This document shows positions 1-8,464 of a stretch of 64,000 bases of DNA, piece by piece. The stretch is from positions 12,928,501 through 12,992,500 of the forward strand of contig NZ_JAQNDO010000001.1 in NCBI RefSeq assembly GCF_028369105.1. Direction: 5' to 3'. The translations under genes and the position numbers were made by a program. How positions within the stretch are numbered: position 1 is the stretch's first letter; every line of letters begins with the position of its first letter. The stretch is from Polyangium mundeleinium (GTDB taxonomy: Bacteria; Myxococcota_A; Polyangia; Polyangiales; Polyangiaceae). The notes under the pieces are model-generated. The model saw only the letters and a list, made by a program, of their open reading frames with translations, was not told the DNA's origin and did not search any database.

Positions 1-30
1 GACAAGCTGAGGAGCGAGAAGAAGGCATGA
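1..30 (+). CDS. 3' end of an upstream gene (partial)
   Basis: Reading from base 1 gives nine codons rich in Lys, Arg and Glu, closed by TGA at 28-30. This stop overlaps the ATG at 27-29 by the ATGA pattern typical of translationally coupled genes. Too little remains to name a product. Confidence 0.45.
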   Translation, partial: DKLRSEKKA

Positions 31-509
31 GCGGCGACGCGAAGCGAAAGCCAGAGGCGGGCGCGCCGGCCGACGATCGGGACGAGGATCAGCTCGGCGC
101 GGAGGGCGACGTCAGCGACGAGGAGGCCGAGCGCCTCGCGGCCGAAGCAGAGCGCTGGCTCGAAGCCGAAGAGAAGGCCGAGGCGAAGGACGAGGCGGCA
201 GCGGCGAACGAGAAGCGCGACGCGAAGAAGCGCGACGAGGACGAGGACGAAGCGCCGCTCGACGAGGTCGAGGTGCGCGAGCTCTTGCGACGCGCGCTGC
301 GTCCGCCGCCGGGCGCGGTGGCGCCGAGCCTGCTCGGAGGCGTGCAGAAGAAGCTGCGCACGCGCTCGCGAGGAAAATTCTACGGCGATGGATGGAGCAC
401 GTCGCGCTCGCCGCGCTCGACGTACCTCGTGACCAGCGTGCTCATGCTGGTGCTCGTCGCGTTCGTGTTTTTGGTGCTCGTTCCGTGGGGCGGCGGCGCG
501 TTGCCTTGA
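27..509 (+). CDS. small acidic protein with C-terminal membrane anchor
   Basis: A 160-residue protein of unrecognised family. Residues 1 to about 80 are extremely rich in Asp, Glu, Lys and Ala and are probably disordered or helical. A basic stretch follows at about 105-130, and a single hydrophobic segment at about 131-153 sits near the C-terminus. The layout suggests a tail-anchored inner-membrane protein with the charged part in the cytoplasm. The start has a purine-rich GAAGAAGG just upstream and overlaps the preceding stop as ATGA, so it is probably co-translated with the gene to the left. The protease gene begins 39 bases downstream on the same strand. No enzymatic motif is visible. Confidence 0.7.
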   Translation: MSGDAKRKPEAGAPADDRDEDQLGAEGDVSDEEAERLAAEAERWLEAEEKAEAKDEAAAANEKRDAKKRDEDEDEAPLDEVEVRELLRRALRPPPGAVAPSLLGGVQKKLRTRSRGKFYGDGWSTSRSPRSTYLVTSVLMLVLVAFVFLVLVPWGGGALP

Positions 510-548
510 GGATCCTGTAATCTGACAAGCCCTGCAGAGGAGCTTGTC

Positions 549-1571
549 ATGTCCAAGGACGACGACGTTCGCATCAACGAGACCATGAAGCAGATCATGG
601 TGCTCTTTCCTGCGGAGGGGCGTGGGCTGAAGGATGCGATCCAGAACGCGCTGATGACGCAGTTCGCAACCGGACCTGCGCGCACGAGCCTCAGCAAGGC
701 GTTGTCGATCGGAGGGCTTCACATCGGCGGCACGCAGCGCCGGCACGTCGAGCGCATCTACCTGCTCGCGGAGCGCGTCCTCGGGAAGAGGACGGACGTG
801 CAGATGGCCACGTGCAAGCAGATCGCCGACTCGCTGACGGAAGTGCAGCTCCGAGGCCTCGTCGTCGGTTTGGCCCAGACCGTCGCCGCCACACCGCCGG
901 GCGGTACGGTCCAGATCGCCGAGTCGTTCAACTACGGCCCCGCGGACGCGGCGCGGCGCGCGGAGGCGGCCGTCACGAAGGCCAAGCGGATCCTCGGCGA
1001 CATGTACCAGGGCATCAACGCGGCGAAGGCCGACGCCAAGGAGCGCGCGCGCTACGAGAAGTGGTTTGGCCCGATGGAAACGACGCGCTACGACGCGGTA
1101 CGAAGGAACGTCGAGGCGATGTTCCGTGATGTCACGACGCGCCCGCTCAAGCTGTATTACCGAGGCGCGGGCGTCAGCAACAAGCTGGACGATCAGCCGG
1201 GCTCCAACTACCACAACATCCACGTCAAGCTGCGCGAGGACCCGAACAACTACGGCTGTTTCATCCCCGGCTGGCCGAACGGCGGGGCCGAGCGCGACCG
1301 TACGCACATCCTCCTCGGTGGAGCGTTCTTCACGAGCTGCCAGGACATCTCCCACCCGACCGACGTGACGAAGATGAGCGGGGCCGGCGTGATCGTCCAC
1401 GAGCTGTCGCACGCCGTGTGCGCCACGAACGACGAGAAAAACGCGAGCGGCCAGGTCCTCTACGGCCCGCGCAAGTGCCTCGCGGTCGCGGTCGATGCCC
1501 CGGCGAAGGCCGTGACGAACGCCGACACCTACCGGTTGTTCTCCGACGAGTACGACGGCGCTTCCGTCTGA
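549..1571 (+). CDS. M35-like (aspzincin) metallo-endopeptidase domain protein
   Basis: A 340-residue protein whose C-terminal third looks like the deuterolysin / lysine-specific metallo-endopeptidase family. HELSH lies at residues 284-288, and D295 is seven residues after the second His, the expected spacing for the third zinc ligand of aspzincins. A conserved-looking NADTYRLF follows at about 324-331. Family members are normally secreted, but no signal peptide or membrane segment is seen here: the N-terminus is polar and charged. The first ~200 residues are an unrecognised, mostly helical region. The ATG has a GAGGAG ribosome site seven bases upstream. The last 43 bases overlap the convergent histidine kinase gene. 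Zinc protease activity is inferred; the substrate is unknown. Confidence 0.7.
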   Translation: MSKDDDVRINETMKQIMVLFPAEGRGLKDAIQNALMTQFATGPARTSLSKALSIGGLHIGGTQRRHVERIYLLAERVLGKRTDVQMATCKQIADSLTEVQLRGLVVGLAQTVAATPPGGTVQIAESFNYGPADAARRAEAAVTKAKRILGDMYQGINAAKADAKERARYEKWFGPMETTRYDAVRRNVEAMFRDVTTRPLKLYYRGAGVSNKLDDQPGSNYHNIHVKLREDPNNYGCFIPGWPNGGAERDRTHILLGGAFFTSCQDISHPTDVTKMSGAGVIVHELSHAVCATNDEKNASGQVLYGPRKCLAVAVDAPAKAVTNADTYRLFSDEYDGASV

Positions 1572-3097
1572 TCCGGCGTCGACACGCCCGCAGCAGGCAG
1601 GTGAATCAGAAACCGCGTGCCGCCGCCTTCGCGGCCGAGGCAGCGGATCGTCCCGCCGTGCGCCTCGACGATGTCGCGCGTGACCGCGAGGCCGAGGCCC
1701 GTGCCGCGTTGTTTCGTGGTGAAGAAGGGATCGAAGATCGACGCGCGTAGCTCCTCGGGCACGCCCGAGCCCGTGTCGTCGACCGCGAGATCGATGCCGC
1801 CGTCGTCGGCCTTGTGGATCGAGACGATGAGCTCGCCGCCCTTCGCCATGGCCTCGCGCGCGTTGCGCATGAGGTTGAGGAGCGCCTGGCGGAACTGCGA
1901 CTCGTCGAGGCGCGCGTCGGGCAGATCGTCGTCGGCGTCGACACGGCTTGCCACGCCGCCGCGGTCGAGCTCGGGCCGCACGAAGGCCACGAGCTCGCGC
2001 GCGAGGTCCTCGACACGCTCGCGTTCGAGCCGCGGACGAGGCCTGCGCGAGATGCTGAGGTACTGCTCGGCGATGCGCGAGAGCCGCTCCACCTCGGCCT
2101 TGATGGCGACGACGAGCTGCGAGGCCTCCTTGTTGTCGGACGAGGCGACCTCCTCTTCGAGCAGCTCCAGGTTCAGCCCGATCGACGAGAGCGGATTGCG
2201 TATCTCGTGCGTCACGTGCGCGGCCATCTTGCCGATGGCGGCGAGGCGCTCGGCGTTCACGAGCTCGCTGCGGGCGCGCTGGATGGCGGCGACCATGCCC
2301 TCGAACGTCGTCGCGAGCTCGCCGATTTCGTCGTTCGTGGCCATGACCTCGCGTGGCGTGAGGTCGCCTCGCGCGACGGCCTTGGCACGCTCGGTGACGG
2401 CCGTGAGCGGCGCGAGCACGCGGCGCGCGTAGAGCGAGATGACGACGCCGACGAGGAGCGTGAGCACGAAGAGGCCGACGAGGAGCTGGATCGAGCGGGC
2501 CTCGCGCCGCTTCGCCTCGGCCGTGAGGCTCTCCATCCGCTCCTCGACGCGCAGCTTGATCGCGCGGAGGCGCTGCGCGCCCTCGGCCTCACGCTTGAGC
2601 AGCTCGTCGCGCGCCCGCTCCGCGGCCTCACGGTCGCTCACCGCGAGCGCCTGGAAGAGCTGCCCGAAGCGCTCGGGATCCGCGCCGAGGAGCTTTTCGA
2701 TGGCCGCGGCCTCGCGGACGATCTCCTCCTGGAACTTCGCGACGGAGGGGTCTTCGTCGACGAGCCCTTTCTCCGCGGCTTCGCGCACGTGCGCGAACGT
2801 GAGCGGGCGCGTGCGGCGCGCGGTCTCGATCCACTCGCGCACGTCGCCGGGATTTTTCGCCGCGGTGATGTGGTTGAGCTGCGCGTTGAACACGTTCTGC
2901 GCGGCGAGCGCCTCGCCCACGCGGAGCAGGAGCGGCGCGTATCCGCTGCGCAGGAGCTCCGCGCCTTGGGACGTGTCGCGGAGCGCGCGGAAGCTCCAGG
3001 TCACGGTGAGCGCGAAGGCCGCGAGCACGAGCACGTAACTCGCGAGGAGCCTGCTCGAGACGGTCCGCCTGCGGCGAGGAGCTTTCGGGGTCGTCAT
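1529..3097 (-). CDS. HAMP-domain sensor histidine kinase
   Basis: A 522-residue membrane kinase. Transmembrane helices lie at about 16-36 and 203-223, flanking a helical, mostly periplasmic sensor region. A HAMP linker follows (about 224-280), then a HisKA domain with the phospho-acceptor His297 in THEIRNP. The HATPase domain has an N box (LMRNAREAM), a G1 box (DDTGSGVP) and a GTGLGL lid. It should autophosphorylate and pass phosphate to a response regulator, but none is encoded nearby, so it is an orphan kinase in this window. The start is ATG at 3097, 13 bases after the iron-sulfur gene on the same strand, so the two probably form one transcript. The redox protein may be functionally tied to signalling. 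Confidence 0.9.
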   Translation of the reverse strand: MTTPKAPRRRRTVSSRLLASYVLVLAAFALTVTWSFRALRDTSQGAELLRSGYAPLLLRVGEALAAQNVFNAQLNHITAAKNPGDVREWIETARRTRPLTFAHVREAAEKGLVDEDPSVAKFQEEIVREAAAIEKLLGADPERFGQLFQALAVSDREAAERARDELLKREAEGAQRLRAIKLRVEERMESLTAEAKRREARSIQLLVGLFVLTLLVGVVISLYARRVLAPLTAVTERAKAVARGDLTPREVMATNDEIGELATTFEGMVAAIQRARSELVNAERLAAIGKMAAHVTHEIRNPLSSIGLNLELLEEEVASSDNKEASQLVVAIKAEVERLSRIAEQYLSISRRPRPRLERERVEDLARELVAFVRPELDRGGVASRVDADDDLPDARLDESQFRQALLNLMRNAREAMAKGGELIVSIHKADDGGIDLAVDDTGSGVPEELRASIFDPFFTTKQRGTGLGLAVTRDIVEAHGGTIRCLGREGGGTRFLIHLPAAGVSTPDQTEAPSYSSENNR

Positions 3098-3110
3098 GCG
3101 CGCGCGGGAC

Positions 3111-4208
3111 TCAGGGAGCGAGCGCCCGCGCGAGCAGGCTGACGAGGTCCTCGGCCTCTTCGCCGCGGCTCCGGAAGCGCCGCAGGCTCGACGCGCACGC
3201 CGTCACGAGGAGGCCGCCGCCGCGCGCCTTGTGCTCGGCGATGCGCGCATCCGCGATGGCCTCGCTCGTCCGCGGCCGGGTCACGGGCAAGAGCCCGCCT
3301 GCGCCGCTGCACTCGCCGTGCTCGCGGTCGCGCTGGAACGTCGCGGGCTCCTTGCCGCTCATCTTCGCGAGCAGCGCGCGCGGCTCGTCGTACCGGCCGA
3401 GCCCACGCCCGAGCTGACACGGCGAATGCCACCGCACGGTCGTCTCGGCGAGCTCGGGCAGCACGCGCAGGCGGTCCTGCGCGGCGTGCGCGAGGTCGAG
3501 GAGCAGCTCGGGCTCGCGGGGCAGGGTGACGCCCACGCGCGCGTGCTCGACCCGCGTGGCGCGCGCGCAGCCCGGGTCCACGACGAGGAGGCGCGGGACC
3601 TCGGAGACCTCGGCGGCGAGGCGCTCGGCCGCCACACGGAAGCCTTCCCGGTCGCCCGCGTGGAGCGAGGGAAGGCCGCAGCAGCTTCGAATCGCGCGCA
3701 CCGGGCCGCCGACGAGCTTCGCCGCGACCGCGAGCGCGTCCTTCGCCACGGCAGGGTTTTTGCGCGCGTAGGAGCAGCCGACGAGCACGCCAGCCGCGAC
3801 GGGCCCGCGCGGAGGCGCCTCGGCCTCGATCGCATCGAGCGCCGCGGCCGTCTCGCCCGCGCGTTCTTGCGCCCGCGTCACGACGTCGAACGCACCTTTG
3901 GGCGCGGCGCCGCGTGCAAAAAAGTCCGCGCGCGACTCGACGAGCACCGTCGCGGGCTCGTTCCGGTGGTCGCACTTCTCGCGGCACGCGTGGCAGCCCG
4001 TGCAGGCCCACGCCGGCGCGGTGTGCTCTGCCTCGACCGGCACGTCGCCGCGGCCCACGAAGTACGCGAGGCTCATCTTGCCCCAGGGCGTCACCGTCTC
4101 GCTCGCCTCCGCGTTCGAGACGGGGCACGCAGCGCGGCAGAGCTTCGGGCAGTACACGCACGTCTCGAGCGCGCGTTTGTGCGTGGCGACGATGGGCAGA
4201 CGGAGCAC
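3111..4208 (-). CDS. (Fe-S)-binding CCG-domain protein (GlpC/LutA/HdrD-like)
   Basis: A 365-residue soluble protein. Two ferredoxin-type [4Fe-4S] motifs lie near the N-terminus: C17xxC20xxxC24xxxC28P, and a CTGCHACREKC cluster about 50 residues later. Two cysteine-rich CCG modules follow (SCCGLPS and CSGAGG), which in glycolate oxidase, lactate utilisation and heterodisulfide reductase subunits bind a non-cubane cluster or pass electrons. The partner flavoprotein is not present, so the substrate cannot be assigned. The start codon is GTG at 4208 with only a weak purine-rich site upstream; no better start is visible. It precedes a histidine kinase by 13 bases. Confidence 0.82.
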   Translation of the reverse strand: MLRLPIVATHKRALETCVYCPKLCRAACPVSNAEASETVTPWGKMSLAYFVGRGDVPVEAEHTAPAWACTGCHACREKCDHRNEPATVLVESRADFFARGAAPKGAFDVVTRAQERAGETAAALDAIEAEAPPRGPVAAGVLVGCSYARKNPAVAKDALAVAAKLVGGPVRAIRSCCGLPSLHAGDREGFRVAAERLAAEVSEVPRLLVVDPGCARATRVEHARVGVTLPREPELLLDLAHAAQDRLRVLPELAETTVRWHSPCQLGRGLGRYDEPRALLAKMSGKEPATFQRDREHGECSGAGGLLPVTRPRTSEAIADARIAEHKARGGGLLVTACASSLRRFRSRGEEAEDLVSLLARALAP

Positions 4209-4265
4209 GTCCGGAGTGTCTTCCCCCAGGACGATGAGCGCAAGGGATCCGCAGTTTCTGCGGCT

Positions 4266-6398
4266 CTATCCGGTTCGTCCCGCCGGCTGACCGGGGTTGC
4301 TCGTGCGGCCGCTGCGTCGGCTCGGCGGCGCATCGTCGCCGGGCTGGCTCGCTCGTGACGTCTTGGTCGATCGGCTCGCGTCGGTCTCCTCGGCGGCCGG
4401 TGCTTGCGGCGAGCGCCCCGTCGTCGCGGCCGAGGCCGGCGTGGCGTTCGGCGGATGCACGAGCGGCAGCCCCGTCGCCTCGTCGGCACGCGCGCCCGCC
4501 GCCGGCGGAGCTTGCGGCGGCGCGGGAGGCGCGGCCGGGGCCGGGGGCGCGATCGTCGCCATCATCGGCGTCTCTTGCGGGATCCGGATCGTGAACGTCG
4601 TTCCGCGCTCGGACGACTCGACCTCGATGGCGCCCCCGTGCTCGTCGACGATCTTCTTCACGATGGCGAGGCCGAGGCCCGTGCCGCCGCGTTTTCCGCT
4701 CGTCACGAACGAGTGGAACAGCCGCTCGCGGATCTCGGGCGGGATGCCGCGCCCCGTGTCCGACACGCTCAGCACGAAGTCCGCGCCTTGCCGCAGCGCG
4801 CGCAGCACGACCTTGCCGCCGCCGTGCGGCTCCATCGCCTCGACCGCGTTCCGCACGAGGTTGTGCACGACGCGCGTCATCTTCGTCTCGTCGAAGCGCG
4901 CCGTGCCGCGGTCGTCGAGCTCCATCACGATCGTGACGCGGTTGCCCGCGAGGTCGAGCTGGAGCTGCTTCTCCAGGTCGCCGAAGAACTTCGTCAGGTA
5001 GACCTTGCGAACGAGGATGCTGCGCTCGCCGCGCGCAAACTCGAGCAGCTCACGCTGCATCGCGCTGATGGCGTCGAACTGCTTGAGGATGAGCCGCGCA
5101 TGCTCGCCGCGCACCGAGGGCTCGCTCGCGGTCGCCATGAGCTGCACGTAGCCGCTGATCACGGTCAGCGGCGTGCGCATGTCATGCATGACGCCGGAGA
5201 GCAGGCGCCCGATCGCCGTGAGACGTTCGCTCTTCTCGCGCTCGGTGCGCGAGCGGAAGAGGCGCACCGCGGTCGACGCGTTCGCCGACACGAGCCGGAG
5301 CAGCGAGCGATCGTCCTGCGTGAAGCCAAGCGCGTTCTTCGCGTTGTAGAGGCCGAGCGCGCCGAGCGAGGTGTCCTCTTCGCCTTCGAGCGGCACGACG
5401 ATCGCGCTCTCGATCTCCAGATCGAGCGAAGGATGCATGTGCGCGAACGCGGCCTCGGCGACCGGACCGACGGGAGGATCCTTCGGGCCGAGGTGGATCG
5501 ACTCGTTGTGCGTCATGGCCCAGCCGAGCAGGCCTTCGCCGCGCTTGACGGGCAGGCGCTTCACGTCGACGTCGCGCACCGACACGCCGGGCGCCGACGC
5601 GTCGACGAAGTACAGGAACACGCCGGCCTCGCCCTCGTCGACGAGCAGGCCGCCGGCGCGCGCCTCGCACGCCTTCGAGGCCTCGGCGATGACGGCGCGG
5701 CTCAGCTCTTCGAGCGAGGAGGCCCCGCTCATCGCCGTTTCGAGCTCGAAGAGCAGCTTCAGATCGGCGACGCGGTGCTCGAGCTGCTCCTTCGTCTCGA
5801 CGAGCTGCATGTTCTTCTGGATGACCGAGAGGAACAGGCGCGAGTTGTCGATGGAGATGGCCGCCTGCGTGGCGAGCGCCGAGAGCAGCTCCTCGTCGTG
5901 TTGCGAGAACTCGCCCTTGCCGCCGTGCTTGTTCAAGACCTGCACGACGCCGATCGTGCGGCCCACGTGGTTGCGCATGGGCGCGGCGAGGATCGAGCGC
6001 GTCCGGTAGCCCGTGAGATCGTCCCACGTGCGCTGGAAGCGTTTGTCCCTGTACGCGTCCTTCACGCGGGCGATCTTGCCGTGCTTGGCGACGTGCCCAG
6101 CGATGCCTTCGCCCACGGGCAGCTCGATCGAGCGCACCTCGCCGCCGAGGATCACCCGCGAGAGCAGCATCTTTCGTTGCTCGTCGAGCAGGTAGAGCGT
6201 GGCCCGGTCGGCTTCGAGCAGCTCCGTGATCTTGCCGAGGATGAGCTCGAGGAGCTGGTCGAGGTCGAGCGTGGAGCCGAGCGCGAGCCCCACGTCGCGT
6301 AGGGCGCGGACGGTCTTCTCCGAGCGTTCGAGGCTGGCCTCGAGTTCCTCGACTCGGGCCGTGAGCTCTCGCAGGCGGTCCGCCTTACCGGTCACCAT
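4266..6398 (-). CDS. GAF-domain sensor histidine kinase (cytoplasmic)
   Basis: A 710-residue soluble kinase. It opens with a coiled coil (about 8-35), then a GAF domain (about 40-190) and a second GAF-like domain (about 225-380). HisKA carries the phospho-acceptor His in MHDMRTPL, and the HATPase domain has LVRNAVEAM, DTGRGIP and GTGLGL boxes. The last ~95 residues are Pro/Ala-rich and look disordered. No membrane segment is present, so it should sense an internal ligand or redox state through the GAF domains. No response regulator lies next to it. The ATG at 6398 opens straight after the rho 3' region, and a gap of about 57 bases separates it from the iron-sulfur gene downstream. Confidence 0.9.
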   Translation of the reverse strand: MVTGKADRLRELTARVEELEASLERSEKTVRALRDVGLALGSTLDLDQLLELILGKITELLEADRATLYLLDEQRKMLLSRVILGGEVRSIELPVGEGIAGHVAKHGKIARVKDAYRDKRFQRTWDDLTGYRTRSILAAPMRNHVGRTIGVVQVLNKHGGKGEFSQHDEELLSALATQAAISIDNSRLFLSVIQKNMQLVETKEQLEHRVADLKLLFELETAMSGASSLEELSRAVIAEASKACEARAGGLLVDEGEAGVFLYFVDASAPGVSVRDVDVKRLPVKRGEGLLGWAMTHNESIHLGPKDPPVGPVAEAAFAHMHPSLDLEIESAIVVPLEGEEDTSLGALGLYNAKNALGFTQDDRSLLRLVSANASTAVRLFRSRTEREKSERLTAIGRLLSGVMHDMRTPLTVISGYVQLMATASEPSVRGEHARLILKQFDAISAMQRELLEFARGERSILVRKVYLTKFFGDLEKQLQLDLAGNRVTIVMELDDRGTARFDETKMTRVVHNLVRNAVEAMEPHGGGKVVLRALRQGADFVLSVSDTGRGIPPEIRERLFHSFVTSGKRGGTGLGLAIVKKIVDEHGGAIEVESSERGTTFTIRIPQETPMMATIAPPAPAAPPAPPQAPPAAGARADEATGLPLVHPPNATPASAATTGRSPQAPAAEETDASRSTKTSRASQPGDDAPPSRRSGRTSNPGQPAGRTG

Positions 6399-6480
6399 AC
6401 GACGCTAACACGCCTCCGGCCGCCGCTACAGCGCTCCCGTAAATTCGCGATGGATCGGGCGGTTTGCCCGGGGGACGGGC

Positions 6481-6530
6481 AGGGAAGGGGGGGAGGGGAG
6501 GGGGAGGGGCCTCGGTCGAGGAGGCCCCTC
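6481..6530 (-). terminator. hairpin plus C-rich, G-free tract just downstream of rho
   Basis: On the rho transcript a 9-bp hairpin (arms 6522-6530 and 6504-6512, loop of nine) is followed by a run of 29 pyrimidines, mostly C (6481-6509). There is no U tract, so an intrinsic terminator is unlikely. An unstructured C-rich, G-poor tract is what Rho binds (a rut-like site), so Rho-dependent termination of its own gene is a reasonable inference. The opposite strand carries five or more G runs and could form a quadruplex. Confidence 0.4.
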
Positions 6531-6540
6531 GGGCGCGGGA

Positions 6541-7788
6541 TTACTGATTCATGGATTCGAGGAACTCCTGGTTCGTCTCGGTGCGGCTCACCTTGTCGAG
6601 CAGGAATTCCATCGAGTCGATGACGTTGAGCGGGTGCAGGAGTCCGCGGAGCAGCCACACGCGCTGGAGGATCCACTCGGGCAGGAGCAGTTCTTCCTTG
6701 CGTGTCGCGCTCTTGTTGATGTCGAGGCAGGGGAAGATCCGCTTCTCCATGAGCTTGCGGTCGAGGTGGATCTCGCTGTTGCCCGTGCCCTTGAACTCCT
6801 CGAAGATCACCTCGTCCATACGCGAGCCCGTGTCGACGAGCGCGGTGGCGATGATCGTGAGCGAGCCGCCCTCCTCGATGGAGCGGGCCGCGCCGAAGAA
6901 GCGCTTCGGCTTGTGGAGGGCGTTCGAGTCGACGCCGCCGGAGAGGATCTTGCCGCTCGGGGGGACGACGGTGTTGTAGGCGCGGGCGAGGCGCGTGATC
7001 GAGTCGAGCAGGATGACCACGTCGTGCTTCTGCTCGACGAGGCGCTTGGCCTTCTCGATGACCATCTCCGCGACCTGCACGTGACGCGTCGCCGGCTCAT
7101 CGAAGGTCGAGCTGATCACCTCGCCCTTGATGTTGCGCTGCATGTCCGTGACCTCTTCGGGCCGCTCGTCGATGAGCAGCACGATGAGGGTCGTATCCGG
7201 GTGGTTCGTGCTGATCGCGTTGGCGATGTTCTGGAGCAGCACCGTCTTGCCCGCGCGGGGCGGCGAGACGATGAGACATCGCTGGCCCTTCCCGATCGGG
7301 CAGAGCATGTCGATGATGCGCGTCGAGAAGCCCTTCGTGCCGTTCTCGATGTTGAACTTCTGCTGCGGGTAGAGCGGCGTGAGGTTGTCGAAGAGGATCT
7401 TGTCGCGCGCGACCTCGGGCGAGACGCCGTTGATCTTGTCGACCTTGAGCAGGGCGAAGTACGCCTCGCGCTCCTTCGGGGGCCGGATCGGGCCGCTCAC
7501 CGCGTCGCCCGTGCGCAGGTTGAAGCGCCGGATCTGCGACGGGGAGACGTAGATGTCGTCCGGACCCGGCAGGTAGTTGTAGTCGGGCGCCCGCAGGAAG
7601 CCGAAACCGTCGGGCAGGCACTCGAGCACGCCCTCGCCGTAGACAGGCTGGTCTTGCGCGGCCAAGGCCTGGAGGAGCGCGAAGATGAGCTCCTGCTTGC
7701 GCAGGCCCGCGGCTCCTTCGATGTTGAGGCCCTTGGCCATCTGCACCAGATCGGCCATCGATTTCTGCTTCAGTTCACGCAGGTGCAT
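6541..7788 (-). CDS. rho: transcription termination factor Rho
   Basis: A 415-residue RecA-fold hexameric RNA helicase that ends transcription at unstructured C-rich RNA. The N-terminal Rho helix domain (about 1-45) is followed by the cold-shock-like RNA-binding fold ([16 protein letters not shown], about 50-110). The ATPase core has a P-loop SPPRAGKT and a Walker [10 protein letters not shown]. Length and domain order match ordinary bacterial Rho without the large insertion seen in some actinobacteria. The ATG at 7788 has GTGGAG ten bases upstream. A promoter with a consensus -35 lies about 200 bases upstream and the leader holds hairpins, which fits the autoregulation known for rho in other bacteria. 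Confidence 0.97.
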   Translation of the reverse strand: MHLRELKQKSMADLVQMAKGLNIEGAAGLRKQELIFALLQALAAQDQPVYGEGVLECLPDGFGFLRAPDYNYLPGPDDIYVSPSQIRRFNLRTGDAVSGPIRPPKEREAYFALLKVDKINGVSPEVARDKILFDNLTPLYPQQKFNIENGTKGFSTRIIDMLCPIGKGQRCLIVSPPRAGKTVLLQNIANAISTNHPDTTLIVLLIDERPEEVTDMQRNIKGEVISSTFDEPATRHVQVAEMVIEKAKRLVEQKHDVVILLDSITRLARAYNTVVPPSGKILSGGVDSNALHKPKRFFGAARSIEEGGSLTIIATALVDTGSRMDEVIFEEFKGTGNSEIHLDRKLMEKRIFPCLDINKSATRKEELLLPEWILQRVWLLRGLLHPLNVIDSMEFLLDKVSRTETNQEFLESMNQ

Positions 7789-7902
7789 CGATCGAAAACT
7801 CCACGGAGGGGCGTCGGCCGGTCGACGGCGCGTTCCCCGAGGTCGGTAGGGTTGTAGGAAGGTCGAGCTTCGAGTCGGCCCTTGGGCCGGCTCTCGTGGA
7901 TG

Positions 7903-7923
7903 CCCGCCCCTGGGAAGGGCGGG
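7903..7923 (-). promoter_or_regulatory. hairpin in the rho leader (possible attenuator)
   Basis: A 7-bp perfect inverted repeat (CCCGCCC / GGGCGGG) with a 7-base loop lies in the predicted rho 5' leader. A second short GGCCC/GGGCC hairpin is immediately downstream on that RNA. On the + strand the same repeat is followed by only four Ts. rho leaders are attenuated by Rho in enterobacteria; here the role is inferred from position alone. Confidence 0.3.
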
Positions 7924-7990
7924 TTTTCGGACTGTGACGAGGCGTCCCCAGCGAAGGGGCGCGGCCGGGCGTGTGGCTCGGCGGGCGGGG

Positions 7991-8018
7991 ACTCTATCAA
8001 GCGATGCTGCCCTGTCAA
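7991..8018 (-). promoter_or_regulatory. sigma-70-type promoter for rho
   Basis: On the - strand a perfect -35 TTGACA (8013-8018) is spaced 16 bases from TAGAGT (7991-7996), which matches four of six -10 positions. It points at rho and predicts a leader of roughly 195 bases. Found by eye; it is the best promoter match in this intergenic region. Confidence 0.55.
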
Positions 8019-8138
8019 TCGGCCGTGTCGCCTCACAGGTTCGCTCCTTCAGGGGCGGATCGTTCCAGCGTGGTGTCCGCGCCGCGGGCCGACGAGGTTG
8101 CCTCGGCCCTTGCGTGCGACTAGGAATCGAGCGGTCCG

Positions 8139-8417
8139 ATGGGGCTGAAACAAGTGCATCTGCACGTGAAAGGTCGCGTTCAGGGCGTCTACTTCCGGGC
8201 CTCGACGCAGCGCGAAGCCAAGCGCCTCGGCCTCTGCGGCTGGGTCAAGAACCGCGCGGACGGAGGGGTCGAAATCCTCGCCGAAGGCGAAGAAGACGGC
8301 CTGAAAGAGCTCATCGCCTGGTCCCAGAAGGGACCGAGCGCGGCGCGCGTGGAGCACGTCGACGTTCGTTGGCGCGGATTTCAGGGCGATTTTTCGGACT
8401 TCCGCATCGTCGAGTGA
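8139..8417 (+). CDS. acyP: acylphosphatase
   Basis: A 92-residue protein of the usual acylphosphatase length, hydrolysing the carboxyl-phosphate bond of acyl phosphates. The signature GRVQGVYFR carries the phosphate-binding loop and catalytic Arg, and [12 protein letters not shown] supplies the catalytic Asn. Cytoplasmic, no signal peptide. The ATG at 8139 is preceded by a weak purine stretch. It is divergent from rho, and a secreted-protein gene begins 47 bases downstream on the same strand. Confidence 0.93.
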   Translation: MGLKQVHLHVKGRVQGVYFRASTQREAKRLGLCGWVKNRADGGVEILAEGEEDGLKELIAWSQKGPSAARVEHVDVRWRGFQGDFSDFRIVE

Positions 8418-8464
8418 TCCGCCCTGGAAGGGCCGCGCGCTCGCCCGTCGTTCTCGGGGGCACC

